This document shows, in pieces, positions 7,755-16,209 of a DNA stretch of 64,000 nucleotides. Numbering within the stretch: position 1 is the stretch's first letter; each line of letters starts with the position of its first letter. Source of the DNA: Mycolicibacterium canariasense (GTDB lineage Bacteria > Actinomycetota > Actinomycetes > Mycobacteriales > Mycobacteriaceae). The notes under the pieces are model-generated. The model saw nothing but the letters and a program-made list of their open reading frames with translations, did not search any database and was not told the origin of the DNA. The DNA lies in the NCBI RefSeq assembly GCF_002101555.1, contig NZ_LQOL01000052.1, positions 248,001-312,000 of the forward strand. The letters run 5' to 3'. A program made the position numbers and the translations under genes.

Positions 7755-10700
7755 GTGATTTCCAAACTCTTGGTAGCCAACCGCGGTGAGATCGCGATCC
7801 GTGCGTTTCGCGCGGCGACCGAGCTCGGCATCGCCACCGTGGCGGTGTACCCCTTCGAGGACCGTAATTCGCTGCACCGGCTCAAGGCCGACGAGTCCTA
7901 CCAGATCGGGGTGGAGGGTCATCCGGTCCGGGCGTACCTGTCGGTGGACGAGATCATCCGGGTGGCCAAGCACGCCGGCGCCGACGCCGTGTACCCCGGC
8001 TACGGCTTCCTGTCGGAGAACCCGGAGCTGGCCTCGGCCTGCGTGCGGGAGGGGATCACGTTCGTCGGCCCCAGCGCCGACGTGCTCGAGCTGACCGGCA
8101 ACAAGGCGCGCGCGATCGCGGCGGCCAAGTCGGCCGGGCTGCCGGTGCTGGCGTCGTCTGAGCCGTCGTCGTCGGTGGCCGATCTGGTGGCCGCGACAGA
8201 AGGCCCCGGGGCGATGGAGTTTCCGCTGTTCGTCAAGGCGGTCTCCGGTGGTGGTGGCCGCGGCATGCGGCGGGTGGCCGAGCCGGGCGCACTGGCCGAG
8301 GCGGTCGAGGCCGCGTCCCGGGAGGCCGAGTCGGCGTTCGGCGACGGGCGCGTCTACCTCGAGCAGGCGGTGATCAACCCGCGGCATATCGAGGTGCAGA
8401 TCCTGGCCGACGGTGCCGGCAACGTCATGCACCTGTTCGAGCGCGATTGCAGTGTGCAGCGCCGCCATCAGAAGGTCATCGAGCTGGCCCCGGCACCGAA
8501 TCTGGATCCGGCGGTGCGGGAGAAGATCTGTGCCGACGCGGTGGCCTTTGCCCGGCAGATCGACTACACCTGCGCGGGCACCGTCGAATTCCTGCTCGAC
8601 GAGCGGGGCCGTCACGTGTTCATCGAGTGCAATCCGCGAATCCAGGTGGAGCACACGGTGACCGAGGAAATCACCGATGTGGACCTGGTGTCCTCGCAGC
8701 TGCGCATCGCGGCGGGCCAGACGCTCGACGACCTCGGGCTGAGCCAGGACAGCATCGCGATCCGCGGTGCGGCCATGCAGTGCCGGATCACCACCGAGGA
8801 CCCGGCCAACGGGTTCCGTCCCGACACCGGCCGTATCACCGGTTACCGGTCCCCGGGCGGCGCGGGTATCCGGCTGGACGGCGGCACCCACACCGGCGCC
8901 GAGATCTCCGCGCATTTCGACTCGATGCTGGTCAAATTGACTTGTCGTGGAAGGGATTTCGGCATCGCGGTGACGCGGGCCCGGCGGGCGCTTGCCGAGT
9001 TCCGGATCCGCGGCGTCTCGACGAACATCCCGTTTCTGCAGGCGGTGCTCGACGATCCCGATTTCCGGGCCGGCCGGGTGACGACGTCGTTCATCGACGA
9101 CCGCCCGCAGCTGCTGACCGCCCACACGCCCGCCGATCGCGGCACCAAGATCCTGAACTACCTGGCCGATGTCACCGTCAACAAGCCGCACGGGGAGCGC
9201 CGGTCGACGGTGTACCCGCAGGACAAACTGCCCGATATCGACCTGTCGGTGCGCCCGCCGGACGGGTCCAAGCAGAAGCTGGTCGAACTGGGCCCCACGG
9301 GTTTCGCCGACTGGCTGCGCGACAGCCCGGCTTTGGGCGTCACCGACACGACGTTCCGGGATGCCCATCAGTCGCTGCTGGCCACCCGGGTGCGTTCGTC
9401 CGGACTGTTGCGGGTGGCGCCGTATGTGGCGCGCATGACCCCGCAGTTGCTGTCGGTGGAGTGCTGGGGCGGCGCGACTTATGATGTGGCGCTGCGCTTC
9501 CTGAAAGAGGACCCGTGGGAGCGGTTGGCCGCGCTGCGCGAGGCGATGCCGAACATCTGTCTGCAGATGCTGCTGCGGGGCCGTAACACCGTCGGCTACA
9601 CGCCGTATCCGGAACTGGTGACCACGGCGTTCGTCGAAGAGGCCACCGCGACCGGAATCGACATCTTCCGGATCTTCGACGCGCTCAACAACGTCGACTC
9701 GATGCGCCCGGCCATCGACGCGGTGCGCGCGACCGGCGTCGCCGTCGCCGAGGTGGCGATGTCCTACACGGGTGACCTCTCGGACCCGGGTGAGGATCTC
9801 TACACCCTCGATTACTACCTGCGGCTGGCCGAGCAGATCGTCGACGCCGGGGCGCACGTGCTGGCCATCAAGGACATGGCCGGGCTGCTGCGCCCGCAGG
9901 CCGCCACCAAACTGGTGGGCGCGCTGCGCAGCCGGTTCGATCTGCCGGTGCACGTGCACACCCATGACACCCCGGGCGGCCAGTTGGCCACCTACCTGGC
10001 GGCGTGGACGGCGGGTGCGTCGGCGGTGGACGGGGCGGCCGCGCCGTTGGCGGGCACCACCAGTCAGCCGGCGCTGTCGGCCATCGTGGCCGCCACCGCG
10101 CACACCGAATTCGACACCGGTCTGGATCTCGGGGCGGTGTGTGAGCTGGAACCGTACTGGGAGGCGCTGCGCAAGGTGTACGCGCCGTTCGAGTCGGGCC
10201 TGCCCGGGCCGACGGGACGGGTGTATCACCACGAGATCCCGGGCGGACAGCTGAGCAATCTGCGTCAGCAGGCCATCGCGCTGGGGTTGGGCGACCGGTT
10301 CGAGGAGATCGAGAACGCCTACGCCGGTGCCGATCGGGTGCTGGGCCGGCTGGTCAAGGTCACCCCGTCGTCGAAGGTGGTCGGCGACCTGGCGCTGTCG
10401 CTGGTGGGTGCGGGTGCCACCGCCACCGAGTTCGCCGCCGACCCGGACCGGTTCGACATCCCCGACAGTGTCATCGGATTCCTGCGCGGGGAGCTCGGCG
10501 ACCCGCCGGGAGGCTGGCCGGAACCGTTGCGTTCCAAGGCGCTACAGGGCCGCGGTGAAGCCAGGGCGGAGACGCCGCTGTCGCTCGAGGACGAGGCGCT
10601 GCTGGCCGCGCCAGGCCCGAAACGCCAGGCCACCCTCAACAGGTTGCTGTTCCCCGGCCCCACCAGGGAATTCGAGGCGCACCGGGAGGAATACGGTGAC

Positions 10701-11147
10701 ACGTCCTCGCTGAGTGCCAATCAGTTCTTCTACGGGCTGCGCCAGGGTGAGGAACACCGCGTCGAACTGGAACGCGGCGTGCAGCTGCTGATCGGGTTGG
10801 AGGCCATCTCCGAGGCCGACGAACGCGGCATGCGCACGGTGCTGTGCATCCTCAACGGGCAGTTGCGCCCGGTGCTGGTGCGCGACCGCAACATCGCCAC
10901 CGACATGCCCGCCGCCGAGAAGGCCGACAAGGCCAACCCGGATCACGTGGCGGCGCCGTTCGCCGGTGTGGTCACCGTCGGGGTGAGCGCCGGGGACACC
11001 GTCGAGGCGGGCCAGACCATCGCGACGATCGAGGCCATGAAGATGGAGGCGGCGATCACCGCACCCAAGGCCGGCACCGTCGCCCGCGTCGCCGTCAACG
11101 CCACCGCCCAGGTCGAGGGCGGCGACCTGCTGGTGGTTCTAACCTGA
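7755..11147 (+). CDS. pyc: Pyruvate carboxylase
   Basis: Single-chain biotin-dependent pyruvate carboxylase, 1130 residues. It makes oxaloacetate from pyruvate, bicarbonate and ATP. Domains in order: biotin carboxylase (residues 1-460; ATP loop SGGGGRGMRR, HIEVQIL, IECNPRIQVEHTVTEE), carboxyltransferase TIM barrel (about 530-830; DTTFRDAHQSLLATR, metal site VHVHTHDTPGG), allosteric/linker region, and a C-terminal biotinyl domain with EAMKMEA where the Lys is biotinylated. Length and order are complete. Its TGA is shared with the CTGA at the apparent rsmD start. Confidence 0.97.
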   Translation: MISKLLVANRGEIAIRAFRAATELGIATVAVYPFEDRNSLHRLKADESYQIGVEGHPVRAYLSVDEIIRVAKHAGADAVYPGYGFLSENPELASACVREGITFVGPSADVLELTGNKARAIAAAKSAGLPVLASSEPSSSVADLVAATEGPGAMEFPLFVKAVSGGGGRGMRRVAEPGALAEAVEAASREAESAFGDGRVYLEQAVINPRHIEVQILADGAGNVMHLFERDCSVQRRHQKVIELAPAPNLDPAVREKICADAVAFARQIDYTCAGTVEFLLDERGRHVFIECNPRIQVEHTVTEEITDVDLVSSQLRIAAGQTLDDLGLSQDSIAIRGAAMQCRITTEDPANGFRPDTGRITGYRSPGGAGIRLDGGTHTGAEISAHFDSMLVKLTCRGRDFGIAVTRARRALAEFRIRGVSTNIPFLQAVLDDPDFRAGRVTTSFIDDRPQLLTAHTPADRGTKILNYLADVTVNKPHGERRSTVYPQDKLPDIDLSVRPPDGSKQKLVELGPTGFADWLRDSPALGVTDTTFRDAHQSLLATRVRSSGLLRVAPYVARMTPQLLSVECWGGATYDVALRFLKEDPWERLAALREAMPNICLQMLLRGRNTVGYTPYPELVTTAFVEEATATGIDIFRIFDALNNVDSMRPAIDAVRATGVAVAEVAMSYTGDLSDPGEDLYTLDYYLRLAEQIVDAGAHVLAIKDMAGLLRPQAATKLVGALRSRFDLPVHVHTHDTPGGQLATYLAAWTAGASAVDGAAAPLAGTTSQPALSAIVAATAHTEFDTGLDLGAVCELEPYWEALRKVYAPFESGLPGPTGRVYHHEIPGGQLSNLRQQAIALGLGDRFEEIENAYAGADRVLGRLVKVTPSSKVVGDLALSLVGAGATATEFAADPDRFDIPDSVIGFLRGELGDPPGGWPEPLRSKALQGRGEARAETPLSLEDEALLAAPGPKRQATLNRLLFPGPTREFEAHREEYGDTSSLSANQFFYGLRQGEEHRVELERGVQLLIGLEAISEADERGMRTVLCILNGQLRPVLVRDRNIATDMPAAEKADKANPDHVAAPFAGVVTVGVSAGDTVEAGQTIATIEAMKMEAAITAPKAGTVARVAVNATAQVEGGDLLVVLT

Positions 11148-11692
11148 CCCGGATCGTCGCGGGGGCCTACGGCGGGCGCCGAATCACGGTGCCCGTCAAG
11201 GGCACCCGGCCCACCACCGATCGGGTCCGCGAATCGCTGTTCAACGTGCTGGCCGCGCGGATGGATTTCGACGGGGCCACGGTGCTCGACCTGTATGCCG
11301 GGTCGGGTGCACTCGGACTGGAGGCGCTGTCCCGCGGTGCGACCGGCGCGGTGTTCGTCGAATCCGACCGCAGGGCAGCGGCCGTGATCACCGCCAACAT
11401 CGCCGCGCTGAAGGCCCCCGGCACGGTGCGCTGCGCACCGGTGGCCAAGGTGCTCGCCGGTGCCCCCGCCCGGCGGGTGGATCTGGTATTCGCCGACCCG
11501 CCGTACGACGTGCCCGCCGCCGAGGTCGAGGCGCAGCTTGCCGCGTTGCTGCGCAACGACTGGGTGGCGCCGGGCGCGCTGGCCGTCGTCGAACGCGCCG
11601 CGGGCGGTCCGCCGCTGCGCTGGCCCGACGGTTGGGAACGGGTCGACGAGCGGCGCTATGGCGACACCCGGCTGGAGTTCGGCATCGCGTAA
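11144..11692 (+). CDS. rsmD: 16S rRNA (guanine966-N2)-methyltransferase
   Basis: SAM-dependent RsmD, 182 residues if started at CTG 11144. It methylates G966 of 16S rRNA. Motifs: TRIVAGAYGGRRI at the N-terminus, SAM site VLDLYAGSGALGLEALSRGA, catalytic FADPPYDV. No ATG, GTG or TTG lies in this frame between position 10844, deep inside pyc, and GTG 11189; starting at 11189 would remove the conserved N-terminal strand. The CTG gives MTRIV..., matching family N-termini, and a CTGA overlap with the pyc stop, so a CTG start with translational coupling is the best reading. coaD follows 11 nt later. Confidence 0.88.
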   Translation: MTRIVAGAYGGRRITVPVKGTRPTTDRVRESLFNVLAARMDFDGATVLDLYAGSGALGLEALSRGATGAVFVESDRRAAAVITANIAALKAPGTVRCAPVAKVLAGAPARRVDLVFADPPYDVPAAEVEAQLAALLRNDWVAPGALAVVERAAGGPPLRWPDGWERVDERRYGDTRLEFGIA

Positions 11693-11703
11693 CGTCACCC
11701 ACC

Positions 11704-12180
11704 ATGAGCGGCGCCGTCTGCCCCGGATCCTTCGACCCGGTCACCCTCGGCCATATCGACATCTTCGAGCGGGCCTCGGCCCAGTTCGACGAGGTGGTGG
11801 TGGCGGTCCTGGTGAACCCCAACAAGAAAGGCATGTTCGATGCCGAGGAACGCATCGAGCTGATCCGCGAGTCCACCACACACCTGCCGAACCTGCGGGT
11901 GGAATCCGGCACCGGCCTGGTGGTCGACTTCGTCAAGCAGCGGGGCCTGACCGCCATCGTCAAGGGTCTGCGCACCGGCACCGATTTCGAGTACGAGCTG
12001 CAGATGGCGCAGATGAACAAGCATGTCGCCGGGGTGGACACCTTCTTCGTGGCCACCACACCGCGCTACTCCTTCGTGTCGTCGTCGCTGGCCAAGGAGA
12101 TCGCCGGGCTCGGTGGCGATGTCAGCGATCTGCTGCCGGAGCCGGTCAACGCGCGATTGCGGGCCAAGCTGCACGGTTGA
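11704..12180 (+). CDS. coaD: Phosphopantetheine adenylyltransferase
   Basis: CoaD/PPAT, 158 residues, the standard length. It makes dephospho-CoA from 4'-phosphopantetheine and ATP in coenzyme A synthesis. Nucleotidyltransferase motif GSFDPVTLGH at the N-terminus, KGLRTGTDFEYELQMA in the middle and the ATP-binding YSFVSSSLAKEI near the C-terminus. The ATG at 11704 gives the canonical start MSGAVCPGSFDP. A TAACGT box (11690-11695) could drive it independently. Confidence 0.97.
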   Translation: MSGAVCPGSFDPVTLGHIDIFERASAQFDEVVVAVLVNPNKKGMFDAEERIELIRESTTHLPNLRVESGTGLVVDFVKQRGLTAIVKGLRTGTDFEYELQMAQMNKHVAGVDTFFVATTPRYSFVSSSLAKEIAGLGGDVSDLLPEPVNARLRAKLHG

Positions 12181-12199
12181 ACCCGGGCAGCGGCGGGTA
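12175..12199 (+). promoter_or_regulatory. SigF-like promoter upstream of hemerythrin gene
   Basis: GGTTG (12175-12179), 15 nt, GGGTA (12195-12199). The -35 element covers the coaD stop codon. The elements and spacing are identical to those upstream of the NAGGN operon. A start near 12207 gives a leader of about 59 nt. Confidence 0.5.
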
Positions 12200-12265
12200 A
12201 GCCTGGGATGACGCACAGCCCACCGCGTCCCCAGCCGAACCTGACCGTGTACGGAGGTAACACCC

Positions 12266-12832
12266 GTGGTCGAAACATTTGTCCAGTCCACCGACGATGT
12301 CGTGCGGTTCCTCAAGGACCAGCACAACTTGATCAAGGATCTGTTCGAGGAGGTGCTGTCCGCCTCCGCGCCCGACGCCAGGGAGCGCGCCTTCACCGAC
12401 CTGCGCCAACTGCTGGCCGTGCACGAGACCGCCGAGGAGATGGTGGTGCATCCGCGGGCGCGCCGTGAGGTCACCGGTGGCGACGCGATCGTCGACGCCC
12501 GGCTCGAGGAGGAGCACGACGCGAAGGAGCAGCTGTCCAAGCTGGAAGGCATGGACATGGCCTCCGACGAGTTCCTCGAGGAGCTGACGCTGTTCCGTGC
12601 GGACGTGATCAAGCACGCCGAGCGCGAGGAGACCGAGGAGTTCAGCCGGCTGCAGCGCCAGCTGAGCGCCGAGGATCTGGGCCGGATGGCCAAAGCGGTG
12701 CAGGCAGCCCAGGCCATCGCACCGACGCGGCCGCATCCCGGCGTCGAGTCACCGGTGCTGAACTACGTCGTGGGCCCGTTCGCCTCGATGCTGGACCGGG
12801 CCAGGGACGCCCTGGCGGCGGCGATGCGATAG
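12266..12832 (+). CDS. Hemerythrin HHE-domain protein
   Basis: 188-residue hemerythrin-like protein. Conserved metal-site histidines and glutamates are visible in FLKDQHNLIKDLFEEV, VHETAEEMVVHPRAR, EEEHDAKEQL and KHAEREETEEF, as expected for a four-helix di-iron site. The C-terminal 60 residues are a family-typical tail. Mycobacterial homologues are linked to peroxide response and SigF; I recall one at the same place (between coaD and sepIVA) in M. smegmatis. GTG start with Shine-Dalgarno GGAGGT (12254-12259). A SigF-like promoter lies upstream. Confidence 0.9.
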   Translation: MVETFVQSTDDVVRFLKDQHNLIKDLFEEVLSASAPDARERAFTDLRQLLAVHETAEEMVVHPRARREVTGGDAIVDARLEEEHDAKEQLSKLEGMDMASDEFLEELTLFRADVIKHAEREETEEFSRLQRQLSAEDLGRMAKAVQAAQAIAPTRPHPGVESPVLNYVVGPFASMLDRARDALAAAMR

Positions 12833-12923
12833 TCGGCGACGCGACACACCGTAACAAAACTCCAGTCACAGGCGTAACACCAGGCACACTGGTCACTAAC
12901 AACTACGCCTGGAGGGTGTTGCC

Positions 12924-13661
12924 GTGTACCGAGTGTTTGAGGCGCTTGACGAACTCAGTGCGATCGTGGAGGAAGCACGCGGCGTGCCGATGACGGCCGG
13001 TTGCATGGTCCCCCGTGGCGACGTCCTGGAATTGCTCGACGACATCAAGGACGCCATTCCCGGCGAACTCGACGACGCCCAGGACGTCCTCGACGCCAGG
13101 GACGCCATGCTCAACGAGGCGCGTGAGCACGCCGATTCCACGGTCGCCTCCGCCAACGCCGAGGCCGACTCGCTGCTCAACCACGCCCGCAGCGAGGCCG
13201 ACCGGATGATGGCCGAGGCCAAGTCGCAGGCCGACCGGATGGTCGCCGAAGCGCGCGCGCACGCCGACCGGATGGTGACCGAGGCCCGCGACGAGGCCGC
13301 CCGCATCGCCGCCGCGGCCAAGCGCGAATACGAAGCCAGCACCAGCCGCGCCAAGACCGAGGCCGACCGGCTCATCGAGAACGGCAACATCTCCTACGAG
13401 AAGGCCGTGCAAGAGGGCATCAAGGAACAGCAGCGGCTGGTGTCGCAGACCGAGATCGTGCAGACCGCCACCGCCGAGGCCACCCGGCTGGTCGACTCCG
13501 CGCACGCCGAGGCCGACCGCCTGCGCGGCGAATGCGATATCTACGTCGACAGCAAGCTCGCCGAGTTCGAGGACTACCTCAACGGCACGCTGCGCTCGGT
13601 GAGCCGCGGCCGCCACCAGTTGCGGACCGCCGCGGGCACGCACGACTACGCGACGCGGTAG
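12924..13661 (+). CDS. sepIVA: DivIVA-like septation protein SepIVA
   Basis: 245-residue, almost wholly alpha-helical coiled-coil protein of the DivIVA-like family (Rv2927c type), needed for septation and polar growth in mycobacteria. The N-terminus MYRVFEALDELSAIVEEARG is family-typical. Residues about 75-130 are near-repeats of an 11-residue unit (EADRMMAEAKS, QADRMVAEARA, HADRMVTEARD), a continuous coiled coil. GTG start with SD GGAGGG 7 nt upstream. The 91-nt spacer before it holds two GTAACA(C) stretches of unknown meaning. Confidence 0.92.
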   Translation: MYRVFEALDELSAIVEEARGVPMTAGCMVPRGDVLELLDDIKDAIPGELDDAQDVLDARDAMLNEAREHADSTVASANAEADSLLNHARSEADRMMAEAKSQADRMVAEARAHADRMVTEARDEAARIAAAAKREYEASTSRAKTEADRLIENGNISYEKAVQEGIKEQQRLVSQTEIVQTATAEATRLVDSAHAEADRLRGECDIYVDSKLAEFEDYLNGTLRSVSRGRHQLRTAAGTHDYATR

Positions 13662-13662
13662 C

Positions 13663-14880
13663 TCAAAGCTGGCCGTGCCGGGGCGGTTTCGTCCCCGACA
13701 GCGTGTAGCGGCCGATGTGCTGCACCTTCCACCGGGTCGGGTCGTGCAGGGTATGGGTGCGGGCATCGCGCCAGTACCGCGACAGGTTCGCCGAACCGGC
13801 GGCGCTACGGGTGCCGCCCAGTTCGAACAGGGTGCTCGACGCCTCCAACGACGCCCGGGTCGCCGCCACCTTCGCGACCGCCACCGCGATCGACGCCTCG
13901 GCCGCGCTGTCCGCGTCCAGGTGTGCGGTGGCGCGGTCCACGGCCCGGCCGGCCTCGGCCAGCAGGGCCAGCGCCCCGCGGACCGTCACCGTCAGATTCC
14001 CGGCGACCTGGATCAGCGTCGGATCATCCACCGCCGCCGGCTGTTCGGCCTCGAAATGGGCCCGCGCCTGCGCCGCCTGCCGCACCCCTTCGGCCAGCGC
14101 GGCGGTGGCGATCCCGGCATCCAGGGCGGTGTGGAACAACTGGGCCCGGGCGCCGTACACGGTGGGCTGCGCGAAGACCGGCGTGAACGGTACGACGTGG
14201 GCGGCCGGTACCGGCACCTCGTCGAGCGTCACCGTGCCCGAGGCGGTGGTGCGCTGGCCCATACCGTCCCAGTCGTCCACGACGGTCAGGCCCGGGGTTC
14301 CCGCCGCCACGAAGGCCAGGGCCTTCGGCGTGGACGACGTGGGAGTCTGCGCCGGATCCTCCGGAAGTGAGGCCCGCACGATGACCCAGTCGGCGAAAAG
14401 CGCACCGGTGCAATAGTACTTGCGTCCCGACAACCGGTACCGATCGTCACCGGCGGGCAGCAGGACCGTGCTGTCGACGTCGATACGACCGGAGCGCTCG
14501 GATTGCGCGTTGGCGAAAAGCGCTCCGCCGAGCACTTTCTCGTAGAAGAACTCCCGCTGGTCCGGGGTGCCCTGCAGCCGGACCGCCTCCAGGAAGGTGT
14601 AATGCGAGTGCGGGATCTGGGCCAGCGAGGCGTCGGCGTGCGCGAGCAGCCGGAACACCTCGGCGATCACCGAGGCCGGCGCATCGATACCGCCGTGCTC
14701 GACGGGGACCGACAAGGCAAGCAGCCCAGCCTCTTTGAGGGACCGCACCGGATCGTGCGGCAGCTCGCGGCCGGCGTCACGGGCCGCGGCACCGGCGGCG
14801 AACTCCTCGGCCAGCTCGGCCGCGACGGCCAGCGCCTGGTCGGCGTCGGCGATACGCGCGGCCGGGACGAGCGATGTCAC
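13663..14880 (-). CDS. SfnB-family acyl-CoA-dehydrogenase-like flavoprotein
   Basis: 405 residues, acyl-CoA dehydrogenase fold of the SfnB/DszC (sulfur acquisition oxidoreductase) type. Landmarks are the N-terminal helical part, the flavin region SERSGRIDVDSTVLLPAG and GRKYYCTGALFADWV, and the C-terminal FELGGTRSAAGSANLSRYWRDARTH-like segment, here TRSAAGSANLSRYWRDART. Relatives use reduced flavin and oxygen on organosulfur compounds. It is coupled to ssuD by a GTGA overlap, so it probably acts in sulfonate or sulfone use. The exact substrate is unknown. The stop lies 1 nt from the sepIVA stop (convergent). Confidence 0.82.
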   Translation of the reverse strand: MTSLVPAARIADADQALAVAAELAEEFAAGAAARDAGRELPHDPVRSLKEAGLLALSVPVEHGGIDAPASVIAEVFRLLAHADASLAQIPHSHYTFLEAVRLQGTPDQREFFYEKVLGGALFANAQSERSGRIDVDSTVLLPAGDDRYRLSGRKYYCTGALFADWVIVRASLPEDPAQTPTSSTPKALAFVAAGTPGLTVVDDWDGMGQRTTASGTVTLDEVPVPAAHVVPFTPVFAQPTVYGARAQLFHTALDAGIATAALAEGVRQAAQARAHFEAEQPAAVDDPTLIQVAGNLTVTVRGALALLAEAGRAVDRATAHLDADSAAEASIAVAVAKVAATRASLEASSTLFELGGTRSAAGSANLSRYWRDARTHTLHDPTRWKVQHIGRYTLSGTKPPRHGQL

Positions 14881-16046
14881 CGCGCCGAACCCACGAACGG
14901 GATCGACACGCTGGGCGCCTCATCTGCACCGGCGTTAAACAGGCCGCGCTGCCGCAGGATCGGCACCACGCCCTCACCGAACCAGAACAACTCCTCCAGG
15001 TGCGGGTAGCCGGAGAAGATGAACTCGTCGATACCGATCTCGGCGTATTCGGCGATCCGGTCGGCCACCTCGGCGTGGCTGCCGACCAGCGCCGTGCCCG
15101 CGCCGCCGCGGACCAGACCCACCCCGGACCACAGGTTCGGCGCGATCTCCAGGCTGCGGGCATCGCTCCAGGTGCCGTCGGCGCGGTTGGCCTCGTGCAA
15201 CGCCAACATGCGTTTCTGGCCCTCGGACTGGCTGCGGGCCAGCCCCTCCTGCGCCTTGCGCACGGTGCCCTCGTCGAGCGCGGCCACCAGCTTGTCGGCC
15301 TGCGCCCACGCTTCTTCGGAGGTGTCACGCGAGATGGTGTGCAGCCGGATCCCGAAACGCAGTGTGCGCCCCTGCTCGGCGCCGAGCGCGCGGATCCATG
15401 CGATCTTCTCCCGCACCGCGGCCGGCGGCTCACCCCAGGTGAGGTACACGTCCGAATGCCGCGCGGCCACCGGGCCGGCCGCCTTCGAACTGCCGCCGAA
15501 GTACAACGGCGGCACCGGGTTCGGCGGCACGGCCAGCGCGGCTTCCTCGACGTCGAGGTATTCACCCTTGTGGGTGACGGTTTCGCCGGCCCACAGCCGG
15601 CGCACCACGTCGAGGAACTCGTCGCAGCGCGCGTAGCGCGCGTCCTTGTCCAGATGGTCGCCGAAGGCGCGCTGCTCGTGCGCCTCGCCGCCGACGACCA
15701 CATTGAGCAGGATGCGGCCCGGCGCGTGCCTGGCGAAGGTGGCGGCCATCTGCGCCGACAGGGTGGGGCTGACCAGACCGGGGCGGAAGGCCACCAGGAA
15801 CGCCAATGAGGTGGTCTCCCGTGCCAACAGCGCCGCGGTGACGAACGCGTCCTCGCACCAGGCGCCGGTGGGGATCAGGGCACCGGTGAAACCGAAGCGC
15901 TCGGCGCTGCGCACGATCGAGGCGAGGTAGTCGATGGTGGCCTCGCGGTCACCGCCGGCCGCGCCGGCCGGTGTGCCGTGGCCACCGCCGACGATCAGGC
16001 GGCTGTCGCCGTAGGTGGGCAGGAACCAGTGCAGCTTCACAGTCAC
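14877..16046 (-). CDS. ssuD: FMNH2-dependent alkanesulfonate monooxygenase
   Basis: 389-residue bacterial-luciferase-like monooxygenase closely resembling SsuD, which releases sulfite from alkanesulfonates. Signature stretches: KLHWFLPTYGD, GALIPTGAWCEDAF, FLVAFRPGLVSPTLSAQMAA, NVVVGGEAHE, YLTWGEPPAAVREK and GVGLVRGGAGTALVG. The GTG at 16046 starts MTVKLHWFLPTYG, the family N-terminus; a second GTG at 16040 is possible. First gene of the ssuD-sfnB operon. No ssuE reductase or SsuABC transporter lies beside it, so reduced FMN and uptake must come from elsewhere. Confidence 0.88.
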   Translation of the reverse strand: MTVKLHWFLPTYGDSRLIVGGGHGTPAGAAGGDREATIDYLASIVRSAERFGFTGALIPTGAWCEDAFVTAALLARETTSLAFLVAFRPGLVSPTLSAQMAATFARHAPGRILLNVVVGGEAHEQRAFGDHLDKDARYARCDEFLDVVRRLWAGETVTHKGEYLDVEEAALAVPPNPVPPLYFGGSSKAAGPVAARHSDVYLTWGEPPAAVREKIAWIRALGAEQGRTLRFGIRLHTISRDTSEEAWAQADKLVAALDEGTVRKAQEGLARSQSEGQKRMLALHEANRADGTWSDARSLEIAPNLWSGVGLVRGGAGTALVGSHAEVADRIAEYAEIGIDEFIFSGYPHLEELFWFGEGVVPILRQRGLFNAGADEAPSVSIPFVGSAR

Positions 16047-16196
16047 GCGTCGAGTATCGGCGCCCGCGGCACCGGAAAACGCCACGTCCGCTGCCGGGTG
16101 CCGGACGCGACCGACCTCACCGGCCACGGCGCACCCGCAGAATAAAAATCTCGGTGATCGAGTTTGCGTCCCGGTCGGCGGCTGTTGGGGCCGAAG

Positions 16197-16202
16197 TAGG
16201 AT
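16197..16202 (+). promoter_or_regulatory. -10 box for leaderless DUF177 gene
   Basis: TAGGAT, 7 nt before the ATG at 16210. The 163-nt spacer between ssuD and this gene also holds a short A/T-rich stretch (16141-16150) unusual for this genome but without a clear role. Confidence 0.4.
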
Positions 16203-16209
16203 CGACGAT

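Noticed and set aside
7704..10232. 842-codon open frame antisense to pyc
   Set aside because: Typical high-GC mirror frame; pyc on the other strand has every expected domain.
12843..12890. GTAACA/GTAACAC stretches before sepIVA as GlnR boxes
   Set aside because: No GAAAC half-site lies 6 nt downstream of either.
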